From Defluviitaleaceae bacterium (GTDB taxonomy: Bacteria; Bacillota; Clostridia; Lachnospirales; WQUN01), in assembly GCA_009782245.1 (NCBI GenBank), contig WRKK01000208.1:1-6348 (forward strand): a stretch of 6,348 nucleotides of DNA, given 5' to 3'. Positions 1-5,230 of this stretch are shown here, one piece after another; positions within the stretch are counted from its first letter, which is position 1; each line of letters starts with the position of its first letter. Both the position numbers and the translations under genes were made by a program. Under the pieces are notes generated by a model. It did no database searches and was not told the origin of the DNA. It saw only the letters and a program-made list of their open reading frames with translations.

Positions 1-16
1 GGATATTATCCGCCCG
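1..16. repeat. Half of a palindromic GC-rich repeat, cut by the window edge
   Basis: The window opens with GGATATTATCCGCCCG. GGATA and TATCC pair around one base, and the trailing CGCCCG would pair with CGGGCG expected just outside the window. From general knowledge, short interspersed palindromes of the CGGGCG(N)CGCCCG type are common between genes in Clostridia. The left arm is not visible, so this is a partial call. Confidence 0.35.
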
Positions 17-88
17 TTTTTCTACAAGAGCCTATTTTTAAGTTGTTCGAGTATAATCCCCAATGGTTCAATAAAAGTGTACGCAGGT

Positions 89-100
89 GGACGGTCGCCC
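89..100. repeat. GGACGGTCGCCC repeat copy (left)
   Basis: This 12-base word is identical, and in the same orientation, to positions 6331-6342 at the other end of the window. There it forms the right half of a hairpin; here the complementary left arm is absent. The surrounding bases are more GC-rich than nearby AT-rich intergenic DNA. It is probably a degenerate member of the same interspersed repeat family. Confidence 0.45.
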
Positions 101-129
101 GTTTGCCCCCATTCGTTGACAACCCACCA

Positions 130-167
130 AAACAAAAAAACCTCGTTACACCCGAGGTTTTTTGTTT
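130..167 (-). terminator. Intrinsic terminator of the operon
   Basis: On the minus strand a stem CCTCG/CGAGG with a 7-base loop is extended by six A-T pairs and, after a one-base bulge, a few more, and is followed by a run of T (TTTTTTTGTTTT). It starts about 40 bases after the ylbF stop, so it should end the minus-strand operon. The structure is nearly symmetrical, with A-run and T-run flanking the GC core, so it could also terminate transcription arriving on the plus strand from the left. Confidence 0.9.
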
Positions 168-205
168 GAAATTATTTTATGCTTTACTTTACCTACTATC
201 CGTAT

Positions 206-628
206 TTATTCCATAACGCAAGCATCATTAACAATATCAAAAACAGTAGCGAACAGCTGTAGTAGCTGATGTTCGCATTGCAAAAATTCGCCTGCTATTG
301 GGTGTAGCGTTAGTTCGGTGTATTGGTTGGCAATTTTTCTTTCTTCGTTGAAATCTACCGAGCCGTGCGTTAGGCGATGGGTTTCTAATGCTATTTGTGC
401 TTGCTTGTATTGCTCTACTTTTGCTAATAATTCGGGATTAGCCTGCATTTCACTTTTATAACGACAATATTCGCTGTACAAAAAACTATTGCTAAAATCT
501 GCCGCTAGGTTTTTGGCGTTTTCTAGGATTGTGGCGGTGCTTGTTAAATCGGCGGTTTTTGGCGGTTCGGTTGATACTGCCGTATTTGCCCCATTTGCCG
601 CATTTACTAAATTTTCCATTTTTTTCAT
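206..628 (-). CDS. YlbF/YmcA-family (Com_YlbF) protein
   Basis: A 140-residue protein of the YlbF/YmcA family. In Bacillus subtilis YlbF works with YmcA and YaaT as the Y-complex, which affects RNase Y-dependent mRNA processing, competence and biofilm formation; that role is inferred here from family only. The helical family core runs from about residue 32 to 135, with a segment resembling 'A..LA..FS.S..Y..Y' at 38-57, then 'NPELLAKVEQYKQAQ' at 64-78 and a long C-terminal helix. The frame stays open upstream into the RNase J gene, but the ATG at 628 has a GGAG eight bases before it, lies just after the RNase J stop, and avoids a 100-bp overlap. Residues 1-30 are low-complexity (NAANGANTA, then P/T-rich) and unlike the core. 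It is the last gene before the terminator, next to RNase J, which suits an RNA-processing role. Confidence 0.75.
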   Translation of the reverse strand: MKKMENLVNAANGANTAVSTEPPKTADLTSTATILENAKNLAADFSNSFLYSEYCRYKSEMQANPELLAKVEQYKQAQIALETHRLTHGSVDFNEERKIANQYTELTLHPIAGEFLQCEHQLLQLFATVFDIVNDACVME

Positions 629-630
629 AG

Positions 631-2310
631 CTACAACTCCATTATTATTGGCAAAATCATTGGGTTTCGTTTTGTTTTTTGCCACAGATAATTTTTCAGA
701 TGCTCGCGTATTATGTTGCGTATGTAGTTCCATTCAGTAATTCGTTTATCGTCGCAAAAATAGAATGCTTTTCTTGCCACTTCTTTTGCCTCTTCTATTA
801 GTTCTTCCGATTCCTTTACGTAAACAAAGCCACGCGATATAATATCTGGGCCAGCGACAATTACGCAACGCCCGCCCTCTAGGCAGATGCCCGCTACAAC
901 TACCATAAGCCCGTCCTGAGCCAAATGTTTGCGGTCGCGCAAAACGGCGCTACCAACATCGCCTACGCCCAAGCCGTCCACTAGCACCTGCCCCGATTGC
1001 ACAGGTGTACCCATTGCGGCGGTGCTGTCTGTTAGCTCTAGCACATCGCCGTTGGTCATTACAAAAACGTCATCTTTGTTCATGCCAATAGAAACAGCTA
1101 GTTCTTTGTGTTGCTTTAGATGGCGGTATTCGCCGTGTATTGGCATTAAAAATTTCGGTTTTATTAGTGCGTGTAACAGTTTTATTTCTTCTTGTTTGGC
1201 GTGCCCCGAAACGTGCACGTCCATTAAACCCTCGTAAATAACGTCTGCGCCACGGCGCATAAGTTCGTTTATTACCCGAGATATTGTTTTTTCGTTGCCT
1301 GGTATCGGCGATGCACTTATTATAACTTTATCGCCAGGTTTTATTTCTATTTGCCGATGCTCGCTAGATGCCATGCGCGACAGTGCCGCCATTGGCTCGC
1401 CCTGGCTGCCCGTTGTTATAATAGCCAGTTCGGCATCGGTATAATTTCTAACTTCAGATGCCTCTATTATGATGTTATCTGGGATAACAAGATAACCCAG
1501 TTCGGTAGCGGTGGTTACGGCGTTTATCATACTTCTGCCTAAAATTAGCACTTTGCGGTCGTGCTTTACCGCTGAATTTATCACCTGTTGTATGCGGTGG
1601 ATATTCGATGAAAATGTGGCAATCATTATTCGCTGGTTGGGCGATTGGTCAAAGATACTTTCAAATATAATGCCAACCGAGCGTTCCGACATTGTATAAC
1701 CAGGCTGGTCAACATTGGTGCTTTCGCACATAAAAAGCAACACGCCCTCCATGCCAAGTTGCGCAAAGCGTTGCAGGTTGATAGACTCGCCGCTTATTGG
1801 CGTGTAGTCAACCTTAAAATCGCCTGAATGTATTACCATACCAACGGGTGTTTTTATTGCAACGGCGACCGAATCGGCTATACTGTGCGTTGTTTTTATT
1901 AGTTCTACTGTAAAGTTGTTGCCTAGCTTGAATTTATCGCTCGGTCCTTTGCAATGTGTTTCTGCTACGCCTAGCAGATTATGCTCCTTTAGCTTGTTAT
2001 CCACCAAGCCCAGGGTTAATTTTGTGCCATAAATTGGAGCATTAAGTTCCCGTAAAAAGTACGGGATAGATCCTATATGGTCTTCGTGTCCGTGCGTTAA
2101 AATTATGCCTTTAACTTTTTGCCTATTCTTTTGCAGATATGAAAAATCGGGTATAACTAAATCTATACCTAGCATATCGTCTTGTGGAAACGCCACGCCA
2201 CAATCTACAATTATAATATCGTTGGCGTATTCCAAAACTGTCATATTCTTTCCAATTTCATCTAAACCGCCAAGCGAAAAGACTTTTAGTTTACTTTTCT
2301 TTGTTGGCAA
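631..2310 (-). CDS. rnj: Ribonuclease J
   Basis: A 559-residue ribonuclease J, the metallo-beta-lactamase/beta-CASP enzyme with 5'-to-3' exonuclease and endonuclease activity in mRNA turnover and rRNA maturation in Firmicutes. The length is normal for the family. The zinc-binding motif HGHEDH is at residues 73-78, His142 lies in THSIADS, Asp164 in SGDFKVD, and the late histidines at 370 (VSGHA) and 392 (PIHGEYRH) are present, so the active site looks complete. The beta-CASP domain occupies roughly 205-370 and the C-terminal domain follows from about 450. The start is TTG at 2310, preceded at eight bases by a near-perfect AAGGAGG; no ATG fits better. It is separated from the DUF1292 gene by about 90 A-rich bases containing a 9-bp repeat and a tiny ORF, and is followed after two bases by ylbF. 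Whether it corresponds to J1 or J2 cannot be told from the sequence alone. Confidence 0.96.
   Translation of the reverse strand: MPTKKSKLKVFSLGGLDEIGKNMTVLEYANDIIIVDCGVAFPQDDMLGIDLVIPDFSYLQKNRQKVKGIILTHGHEDHIGSIPYFLRELNAPIYGTKLTLGLVDNKLKEHNLLGVAETHCKGPSDKFKLGNNFTVELIKTTHSIADSVAVAIKTPVGMVIHSGDFKVDYTPISGESINLQRFAQLGMEGVLLFMCESTNVDQPGYTMSERSVGIIFESIFDQSPNQRIMIATFSSNIHRIQQVINSAVKHDRKVLILGRSMINAVTTATELGYLVIPDNIIIEASEVRNYTDAELAIITTGSQGEPMAALSRMASSEHRQIEIKPGDKVIISASPIPGNEKTISRVINELMRRGADVIYEGLMDVHVSGHAKQEEIKLLHALIKPKFLMPIHGEYRHLKQHKELAVSIGMNKDDVFVMTNGDVLELTDSTAAMGTPVQSGQVLVDGLGVGDVGSAVLRDRKHLAQDGLMVVVAGICLEGGRCVIVAGPDIISRGFVYVKESEELIEEAKEVARKAFYFCDDKRITEWNYIRNIIREHLKNYLWQKTKRNPMILPIIMEL
637..640 (-). 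promoter_or_regulatory. Ribosome binding site deciding the ylbF start
   Basis: GGAG, eight bases before the ATG at 628, lies inside the last codons of the RNase J gene. It favours the 140-residue form over a longer form overlapping RNase J, and suggests translation coupled to the upstream gene. Confidence 0.7.
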
Positions 2311-2318
2311 ACTTGCAG

Positions 2319-2325
2319 CCTCCTT
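2319..2325 (-). promoter_or_regulatory. Strong ribosome binding site for a TTG start (RNase J)
   Basis: AAGGAGG eight bases before the TTG at 2310 is the strongest Shine-Dalgarno match in the window. It fixes the non-ATG start of the RNase J gene and implies independent, efficient initiation rather than coupling only. Confidence 0.85.
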
Positions 2326-2333
2326 TTTTGTTG

Positions 2334-2399
2334 TTATTTTTTGGTGTGTTTGTTTTCGTTTTTTTCGTTCTTTTCGTTCTTTTCGTTCTTAGTCGTCAT
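2334..2399 (-). CDS. Possible 21-residue ORF built of KNE repeats
   Basis: An ATG one base after the DUF1292 stop opens a 21-codon frame reading MTTKNEKNEKNEKNENKHTKK before a TAA. It fills almost all of the gap between the DUF1292 and RNase J genes. Only a weak GGA lies upstream, so translation would depend on coupling to the DUF1292 stop. The product is highly charged, with no membrane segment or recognisable domain. The frame is open largely because it is made of a 9-bp repeat lacking stop codons, so it may simply be spacer sequence. No function is proposed. Confidence 0.3.
   Translation of the reverse strand: MTTKNEKNEKNEKNENKHTKK
2353..2388. repeat. Four 9-bp tandem units upstream of RNase J
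   Basis: TTTTCGTTC (plus strand) is repeated three times perfectly at 2362-2388, preceded by one copy with a single change (TTTTCGTTT) at 2353-2361. On the coding strand this gives A-rich GAAAAGAAC units. It lies in the short gap before the RNase J ribosome binding site. Confidence 0.9.
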
Positions 2400-2400
2400 T

Positions 2401-2856
2401 TTATCCGTCTTCTTCTTCGTCATTTTCTCCGTCTTCTTCGTGGATATTTATGTCAAATTCTTTTAGTTCCTCGTCAAACAGCGTTAAAATAAAGTTAATA
2501 TCGTCGTCGTCTGCGGTTACTTCTTGCAGGAAGATGTCGCTGTTGGTTGCGTTTTGTGCTAATCCTCTAAAGAAAGTTATTTCGGTTGCATCTAAATCTT
2601 CGGGGTCTTCGGTTTCTACTAGCATATAAACATCATCGTCAACCCGTTTTGAACTTAATATTGTGTAATCTATTTTTACTTCTTTTTCTGCTCCTTCCTG
2701 GTTGGACGTTATAATATGGAAAAACCCGTCTTCGTCTGGCTGCTGGGAAATATCGATTGAAGTAATCGAAGTAACTGAAGTAACTGAAGTAGCTGAAGTA
2801 GCATAAAAATCAGCATCAACATTCCTACTATTTAGTGTTTCTTTTGGTTTTGCCAT
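2401..2856 (-). CDS. DUF1292 (UPF0473, YrzB-like) protein
   Basis: A 151-residue acidic protein assigned to DUF1292 (UPF0473), of unknown biochemical function. The call rests on position directly after ireB and ruvX, as in the Bacillus yrzL-yrrK-yrzB cluster, and on the family's pattern: a 'DEDG' opening at 41-44, alternating strands with 'VDDDVYMLVETEDPEDLDATEITFF' character at 72-96, a late 'EEL' helix near 129, and an acidic tail. It is longer than typical members (roughly 90-100 residues) because of an N-terminal extension of about 38 residues that includes five Ala/Val-Thr-Ser units at 19-33. The start at 2856 has AGAGGTG six bases upstream; a GTG at 2865 lies inside that site and is unlikely to be the start. 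It begins one base after the RuvX stop. Confidence 0.7.
   Translation of the reverse strand: MAKPKETLNSRNVDADFYATSATSVTSVTSITSIDISQQPDEDGFFHIITSNQEGAEKEVKIDYTILSSKRVDDDVYMLVETEDPEDLDATEITFFRGLAQNATNSDIFLQEVTADDDDINFILTLFDEELKEFDINIHEEDGENDEEEDG
2758..2802. repeat. Five 9-bp tandem units in the DUF1292 N-terminus
   Basis: On the plus strand units of the form TGAAGTARC are repeated five times, with variants at the third codon position block (AAT, AAC, AAC, AGC, AGC). On the coding strand they are read as ATS, ATS, VTS, VTS, ITS at residues 19-33. The units are in frame, so gain or loss of a copy would not break the gene. Confidence 0.9.
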
Positions 2857-2857
2857 G

Positions 2858-3508
2858 TTATACACCTCTTTCGGCTGTTTCGGCTGTTTCGGCTGTTTCG
2901 ATTGTTTCGGCTGTTTTGATTATTTCGGCTGTTTCGGCTGTTTCGGCTGTTTCGATTGTTTCGGCTGTTTTTATTATTTCGGCTGTTTCGGCTGCTTCGA
3001 TTGTTTCGGTTGCTACGATTGTTTCGGTTATTTCTTGTTTAGGTTCGGCGGGTTGGGCTAAATTTGGTGGGTTTGGTGTATTTTGCAAATAATCCAAGTA
3101 GCCCTGCAAGATAAAAACAGCAGCCATTTCGTCAATTTTTTCGGCATTATTTAGCGTGTGTTTTAGGGCTTCGGTGGATAAGCGTTCGTCCCACAATATT
3201 ATAGGAACGGAAACAAAGCGTGCTGCTAGTTTTTCTTTGAACAGCAAAGTTTTAGCACAGCGTTCGCCCTCCGAGTTATCCATATTTTTGGGGTAGCCGA
3301 TTATAATAGTGGCGGTTTGCGGGTTTTCGGGATATTCGGTATATTTAGAGATAATCTCGTTTAGCCGCCGAAAGCTGGCGCGCAGTGCGTTTTCGCGGGT
3401 GCGGCGTATTGTTTCTATGCCGAGTGCTATTTTGCTAGAGGGGTCGCTTACTGCCACGCCGATTGTTTTGCTACCGTAATCTAGCCCAAAAACCCTAGAC
3501 ATCTTCAT
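2858..3508 (-). CDS. ruvX: RuvX/YqgF-family nuclease with repeat-built C-terminal tail
   Basis: The YqgF family (annotated as putative Holliday junction resolvase RuvX) has an RNase H-like fold and is implicated in processing the 5' end of pre-16S rRNA. Residues 1-142 form a complete domain: FGLDYGSKTIGVAVSD at 7-22 with Asp10, the IIGYPKNMDNSEG segment ending at Glu80, WDERLST at 106-112, and IDEMAAVFILQGYLD at 125-139 with Asp126. The acidic catalytic set is intact. Family members are usually near 140 residues; this one has 216. The extra 74 residues are a Pro-rich stretch (144-156) and then T-A-E/T-I-E tripeptides (about 160-213) encoded by a 9-bp tandem repeat. The ATG at 3508 overlaps the end of ireB by 14 bases; an ATG at 3502 is also possible. 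Neither has a clear binding site, suggesting translational coupling. The DUF1292 binding site lies in its last codons. Confidence 0.92.
   Translation of the reverse strand: MKMSRVFGLDYGSKTIGVAVSDPSSKIALGIETIRRTRENALRASFRRLNEIISKYTEYPENPQTATIIIGYPKNMDNSEGERCAKTLLFKEKLAARFVSVPIILWDERLSTEALKHTLNNAEKIDEMAAVFILQGYLDYLQNTPNPPNLAQPAEPKQEITETIVATETIEAAETAEIIKTAETIETAETAETAEIIKTAETIETAETAETAERGV
2863..2869 (-). promoter_or_regulatory. Ribosome binding site for the DUF1292 gene
   Basis: AGAGGTG, six bases before the ATG at 2856, sits within the final RuvX codons and directly abuts the 9-bp repeat array. It decides between the ATG at 2856 and a GTG at 2865 that forms part of the site itself. Confidence 0.7.
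2869..3030. repeat. 18-unit 9-bp tandem array, 54-bp higher-order repeat
   Basis: Eighteen consecutive 9-base units (plus-strand consensus TTTCGGCTG) fill this stretch without interruption. Units 1-6 (2869-2922) and 7-12 (2923-2976) form two 54-bp blocks of identical order, A-A-A-B-A-C with B = TTTCGATTG and C = TTTTGATTA, differing at one base. Units 13-18 are a more diverged continuation. The units encode T-A-E, T-I-E and I-I-K tripeptides in the RuvX tail, in frame throughout. Confidence 0.97.
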
Positions 3509-3755
3509 TTAGGTAATACCATACAATTTCTTCTAGCAGTTCGTCCCGTTCTAGCGTGGTTATTAGGGTGCGAGCGCCTTTGTGGTTTGTGATGTAAGTT
3601 GGGTCGCCAGATATTATATAGCCTACTATTTGGTTTATGGGGTTATAGCCTTTTTCCTCTAGTGCGGTGTATACGCTTATTAAAATATCGTGCACTTTAT
3701 TTTTGGAACCTCTGTCGGTGTGGCTGATTTTTTGTGTTTCTGATAATTTGCTCAT
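3495..3755 (-). CDS. ireB: IreB family regulatory phosphoprotein (UPF0297/DUF965)
   Basis: An 86-residue IreB (YrzL, UPF0297) protein. In Enterococcus faecalis IreB is a substrate of the PASTA Ser/Thr kinase IreK and influences cephalosporin resistance. The family signature is very clear: YTALEEKGYNPINQIVGYI at about 29-47, SGDPTYI at 49-55, and ERDELLEEIVWYYL at 69-82. The N-terminal SETQ segment has a threonine at residue 7, resembling the phosphorylated threonine region of E. faecalis IreB; phosphorylation here is inferred. The ATG at 3755 is chosen because GGAGGA lies seven bases before it; an in-frame ATG at 3770 sits at the edge of that site and would add only five residues. The gene starts 14 bases after the mtaB stop and overlaps ruvX. 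The kinase itself is not in the window. Confidence 0.95.
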   Translation of the reverse strand: MSKLSETQKISHTDRGSKNKVHDILISVYTALEEKGYNPINQIVGYIISGDPTYITNHKGARTLITTLERDELLEEIVWYYLNEDV

Positions 3756-3762
3756 GGTAAAT

Positions 3763-3768
3763 TCCTCC
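3763..3768 (-). promoter_or_regulatory. Ribosome binding site deciding the ireB start
   Basis: GGAGGA seven bases before the ATG at 3755 makes that codon the likely start and rules against the ATG at 3770, which would have no site of its own. Confidence 0.8.
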
Positions 3769-3769
3769 A

Positions 3770-5230
3770 TTACTCTGTTATATTACCCAGTAGCATATTA
3801 TTGCTAAATTTTGTTGTTTTTACCAGTTTAATTTGGTTGTTTAGGTTTTCGGTGCTGGTGGCACGTACTGTTAAATATTGGCTAGTAAGTCCCTCCCAGA
3901 TTTTGGCGGCTGGGTTAGTTTCAAATAAAACTGGCAATGTTTGCCCTATATATTTTGTGTAAAATTGTTCGGTTAGTTTGGCTGATGTTGCCCGCAATAT
4001 TTTACTGCGATGTTCTTTTGTGCGGTTGGATATTTGGTTGGCAAAGGTTGCGGCTTTTGTGCCAATTTTCGGCGAATAAGCAAACACATGAACCCGAAAA
4101 AAGCCAATATTTTCAACAAACTGCACCGTATCGGCAAAATCTTCGTCCGTTTCGCCAGGAAAGCCAACGATAACATCGGTAGTAATAGCCGATTGCGGAA
4201 AATACCGCTGGATATTTGCGGCAATATGTGCAAATTGTTCGGTTGTGTAATGCCTGTTCATTTTTGCCAATATGCGGTTGCTACCACTTTGCAGCGATAA
4301 GTGGAAATGTTGGCATAATTTTGGCAGTTTGGCTAATTCTTGCAAAAAATCATCGGTTATGGTGGCGGGGTTCATGCTGCTTAGCCGCAAGCGTTCTAGC
4401 TGGGGTATATTGTGTATACAAGAAATTAGTTCCAGTAAAGTTTCGGTAGTATCCTTACCATACGCCGATATTTGCACGCCAGTTAGCACAATTTCTTTGT
4501 AGCCATTTTTGGTTAAGGTTTTCGCCTCTTTAAGGGCGGCTTTTATTGGGATACTTGTCGGTTTGCCGCGGGCGTACGGCACTATGCAGTATGTGCAATA
4601 GCTATCACAGCCATCTTGCACTTTAAGGTAGGCGCGCGTTCGATTGTTTTTTATTGAAGATTGTGGTGCGTTTAGTGGCTGCTGTGCGTGTTTGATAGTT
4701 TTGTTTTGGCGGTTGGGGGTTTCTTTGTTGGGTTTATCGGGTTCGTTTGGTTCGTTAGATTTATCGGGTTCGTTGGATTTATCGGCTTTATCGGGTTTTT
4801 TATTGGTTTTGTTATTGCTAATAAAATCGGTTACTATTTCGGCTACTTTGTGCTTGTCTTGTGTGCCGATTACTAGCGAAACGCCCGAAAGTTCGGCTAG
4901 TTGTTGCGGTTGCACTTGGGCATAACAGCCGTAAGCCACTATTACGGCATTTGGCGCTTTTTTGTATATTTTTCCTATTAGCTGGCGGCTTTTTTTGCTA
5001 CCAATATTGGTAACGGTGCAGGTATTAACAATGTAAATATCGGCGGGTGGAAAATCGGCAAAATTTTGTATACAAAAGCCGAATTTTTCAAAGCTGGCTA
5101 ATATTGTGCTTGTATCGTATTGGTTTACCTTGCAGCCTACCGTAACGGCTGCCACAGAATATTTTCTTTTTATTTTTGCTCTTGTTACTATTTTTGGTGC
5201 TATTTTTGTTGCTATTTTTGTGATATTCAA
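3770..5230 (-). CDS. mtaB: tRNA (N6-L-threonylcarbamoyladenosine-37-C2)-methylthiotransferase MtaB
   Basis: A 486-residue radical SAM enzyme that adds a methylthio group to t6A at tRNA position 37 (giving ms2t6A), using two 4Fe-4S clusters. The N-terminal MTTase domain has its three cysteines at 33 (GCKVNQYD), 71 (NTCTVT) and 102 (YGCYAQ); the radical SAM motif CDSYCTYC gives Cys208, 212 and 215; a TRAM-like C-terminal region covers about 427-486. GCKVNQY distinguishes MtaB from MiaB and RimO. The protein is longer than the usual 430-450 residues because of two additions: about 22 basic residues at the N-terminus, made of a 12-bp repeat, and a charged linker (about 139-196) between the MTTase and radical SAM domains, partly a repeat of P-D-K-S-N-E. 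The start is TTG at 5230 with AGGGAG eight bases upstream, overlapping the flavodoxin stop, so the two genes are probably co-translated. Confidence 0.96.
   Translation of the reverse strand: MNITKIATKIAPKIVTRAKIKRKYSVAAVTVGCKVNQYDTSTILASFEKFGFCIQNFADFPPADIYIVNTCTVTNIGSKKSRQLIGKIYKKAPNAVIVAYGCYAQVQPQQLAELSGVSLVIGTQDKHKVAEIVTDFISNNKTNKKPDKADKSNEPDKSNEPNEPDKPNKETPNRQNKTIKHAQQPLNAPQSSIKNNRTRAYLKVQDGCDSYCTYCIVPYARGKPTSIPIKAALKEAKTLTKNGYKEIVLTGVQISAYGKDTTETLLELISCIHNIPQLERLRLSSMNPATITDDFLQELAKLPKLCQHFHLSLQSGSNRILAKMNRHYTTEQFAHIAANIQRYFPQSAITTDVIVGFPGETDEDFADTVQFVENIGFFRVHVFAYSPKIGTKAATFANQISNRTKEHRSKILRATSAKLTEQFYTKYIGQTLPVLFETNPAAKIWEGLTSQYLTVRATSTENLNNQIKLVKTTKFSNNMLLGNITE
4721..4798. repeat. Degenerate 9/18-bp repeat in the MtaB linker
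   Basis: On the coding strand the 18-base unit GAACCCGATAAATCCAAC recurs with changes and partial copies, giving P-D-K, S-N-E, P-N-E and P-D-K-P-N blocks at residues 145-170. The basic period is nine bases in frame. It lies entirely in the linker between two conserved domains. Confidence 0.8.
5187..5222. repeat. Three 12-bp tandem units in the MtaB N-terminal extension
   Basis: Plus strand ACTATTTTTGGT, GCTATTTTTGTT and GCTATTTTTGTG are consecutive 12-base units. On the coding strand they are read as TKIA-TKIA-PKIV-like tetrapeptides at residues 4-15, upstream of the conserved MTTase domain that begins near residue 24. The unit keeps the reading frame. Confidence 0.85.

Larger units (their letters stand above)
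1..120. other. Non-coding left edge with repeat fragments
   Basis: No gene can be supported here. The plus strand is open in two frames through to about 165-213, and the minus strand has a short open frame ending in TAG near position 49. None has a visible ribosome binding site, and all run through the operon terminator, so they are more likely chance or remnants than genes. The segment holds two GC-rich repeat fragments (1-16 and 89-100), described separately. Confidence 0.5.

Noticed and set aside
629..733. N-terminal extension of the YlbF protein to 175 residues
   Set aside because: It would overlap RNase J by about 100 bp, shows no family similarity, and the internal ATG at 628 has its own ribosome binding site.
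2869..3030. CRISPR array
   Set aside because: The units are nine bases, contiguous and without unique spacers, and they are in frame inside a gene. No cas genes are present.
2835..3092. Plus-strand frames rich in A-V-S or C-F-G/C-F-D repeats over the ruvX tail
   Set aside because: They are reverse-strand readings of the 9-bp array. They lack ribosome binding sites and family resemblance, while the minus-strand frame encodes the RuvX core with catalytic residues. The apparent cysteine-rich peptide is an artefact of the repeat.
4644..4925. Plus-strand hydrophobic frames over the MtaB linker (apparent membrane proteins)
   Set aside because: They are shadows of the Lys/Asn/Glu-rich repeat read in reverse, which yields Phe/Leu/Gly/Val. 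They have no start context and lie opposite a clear mtaB gene.
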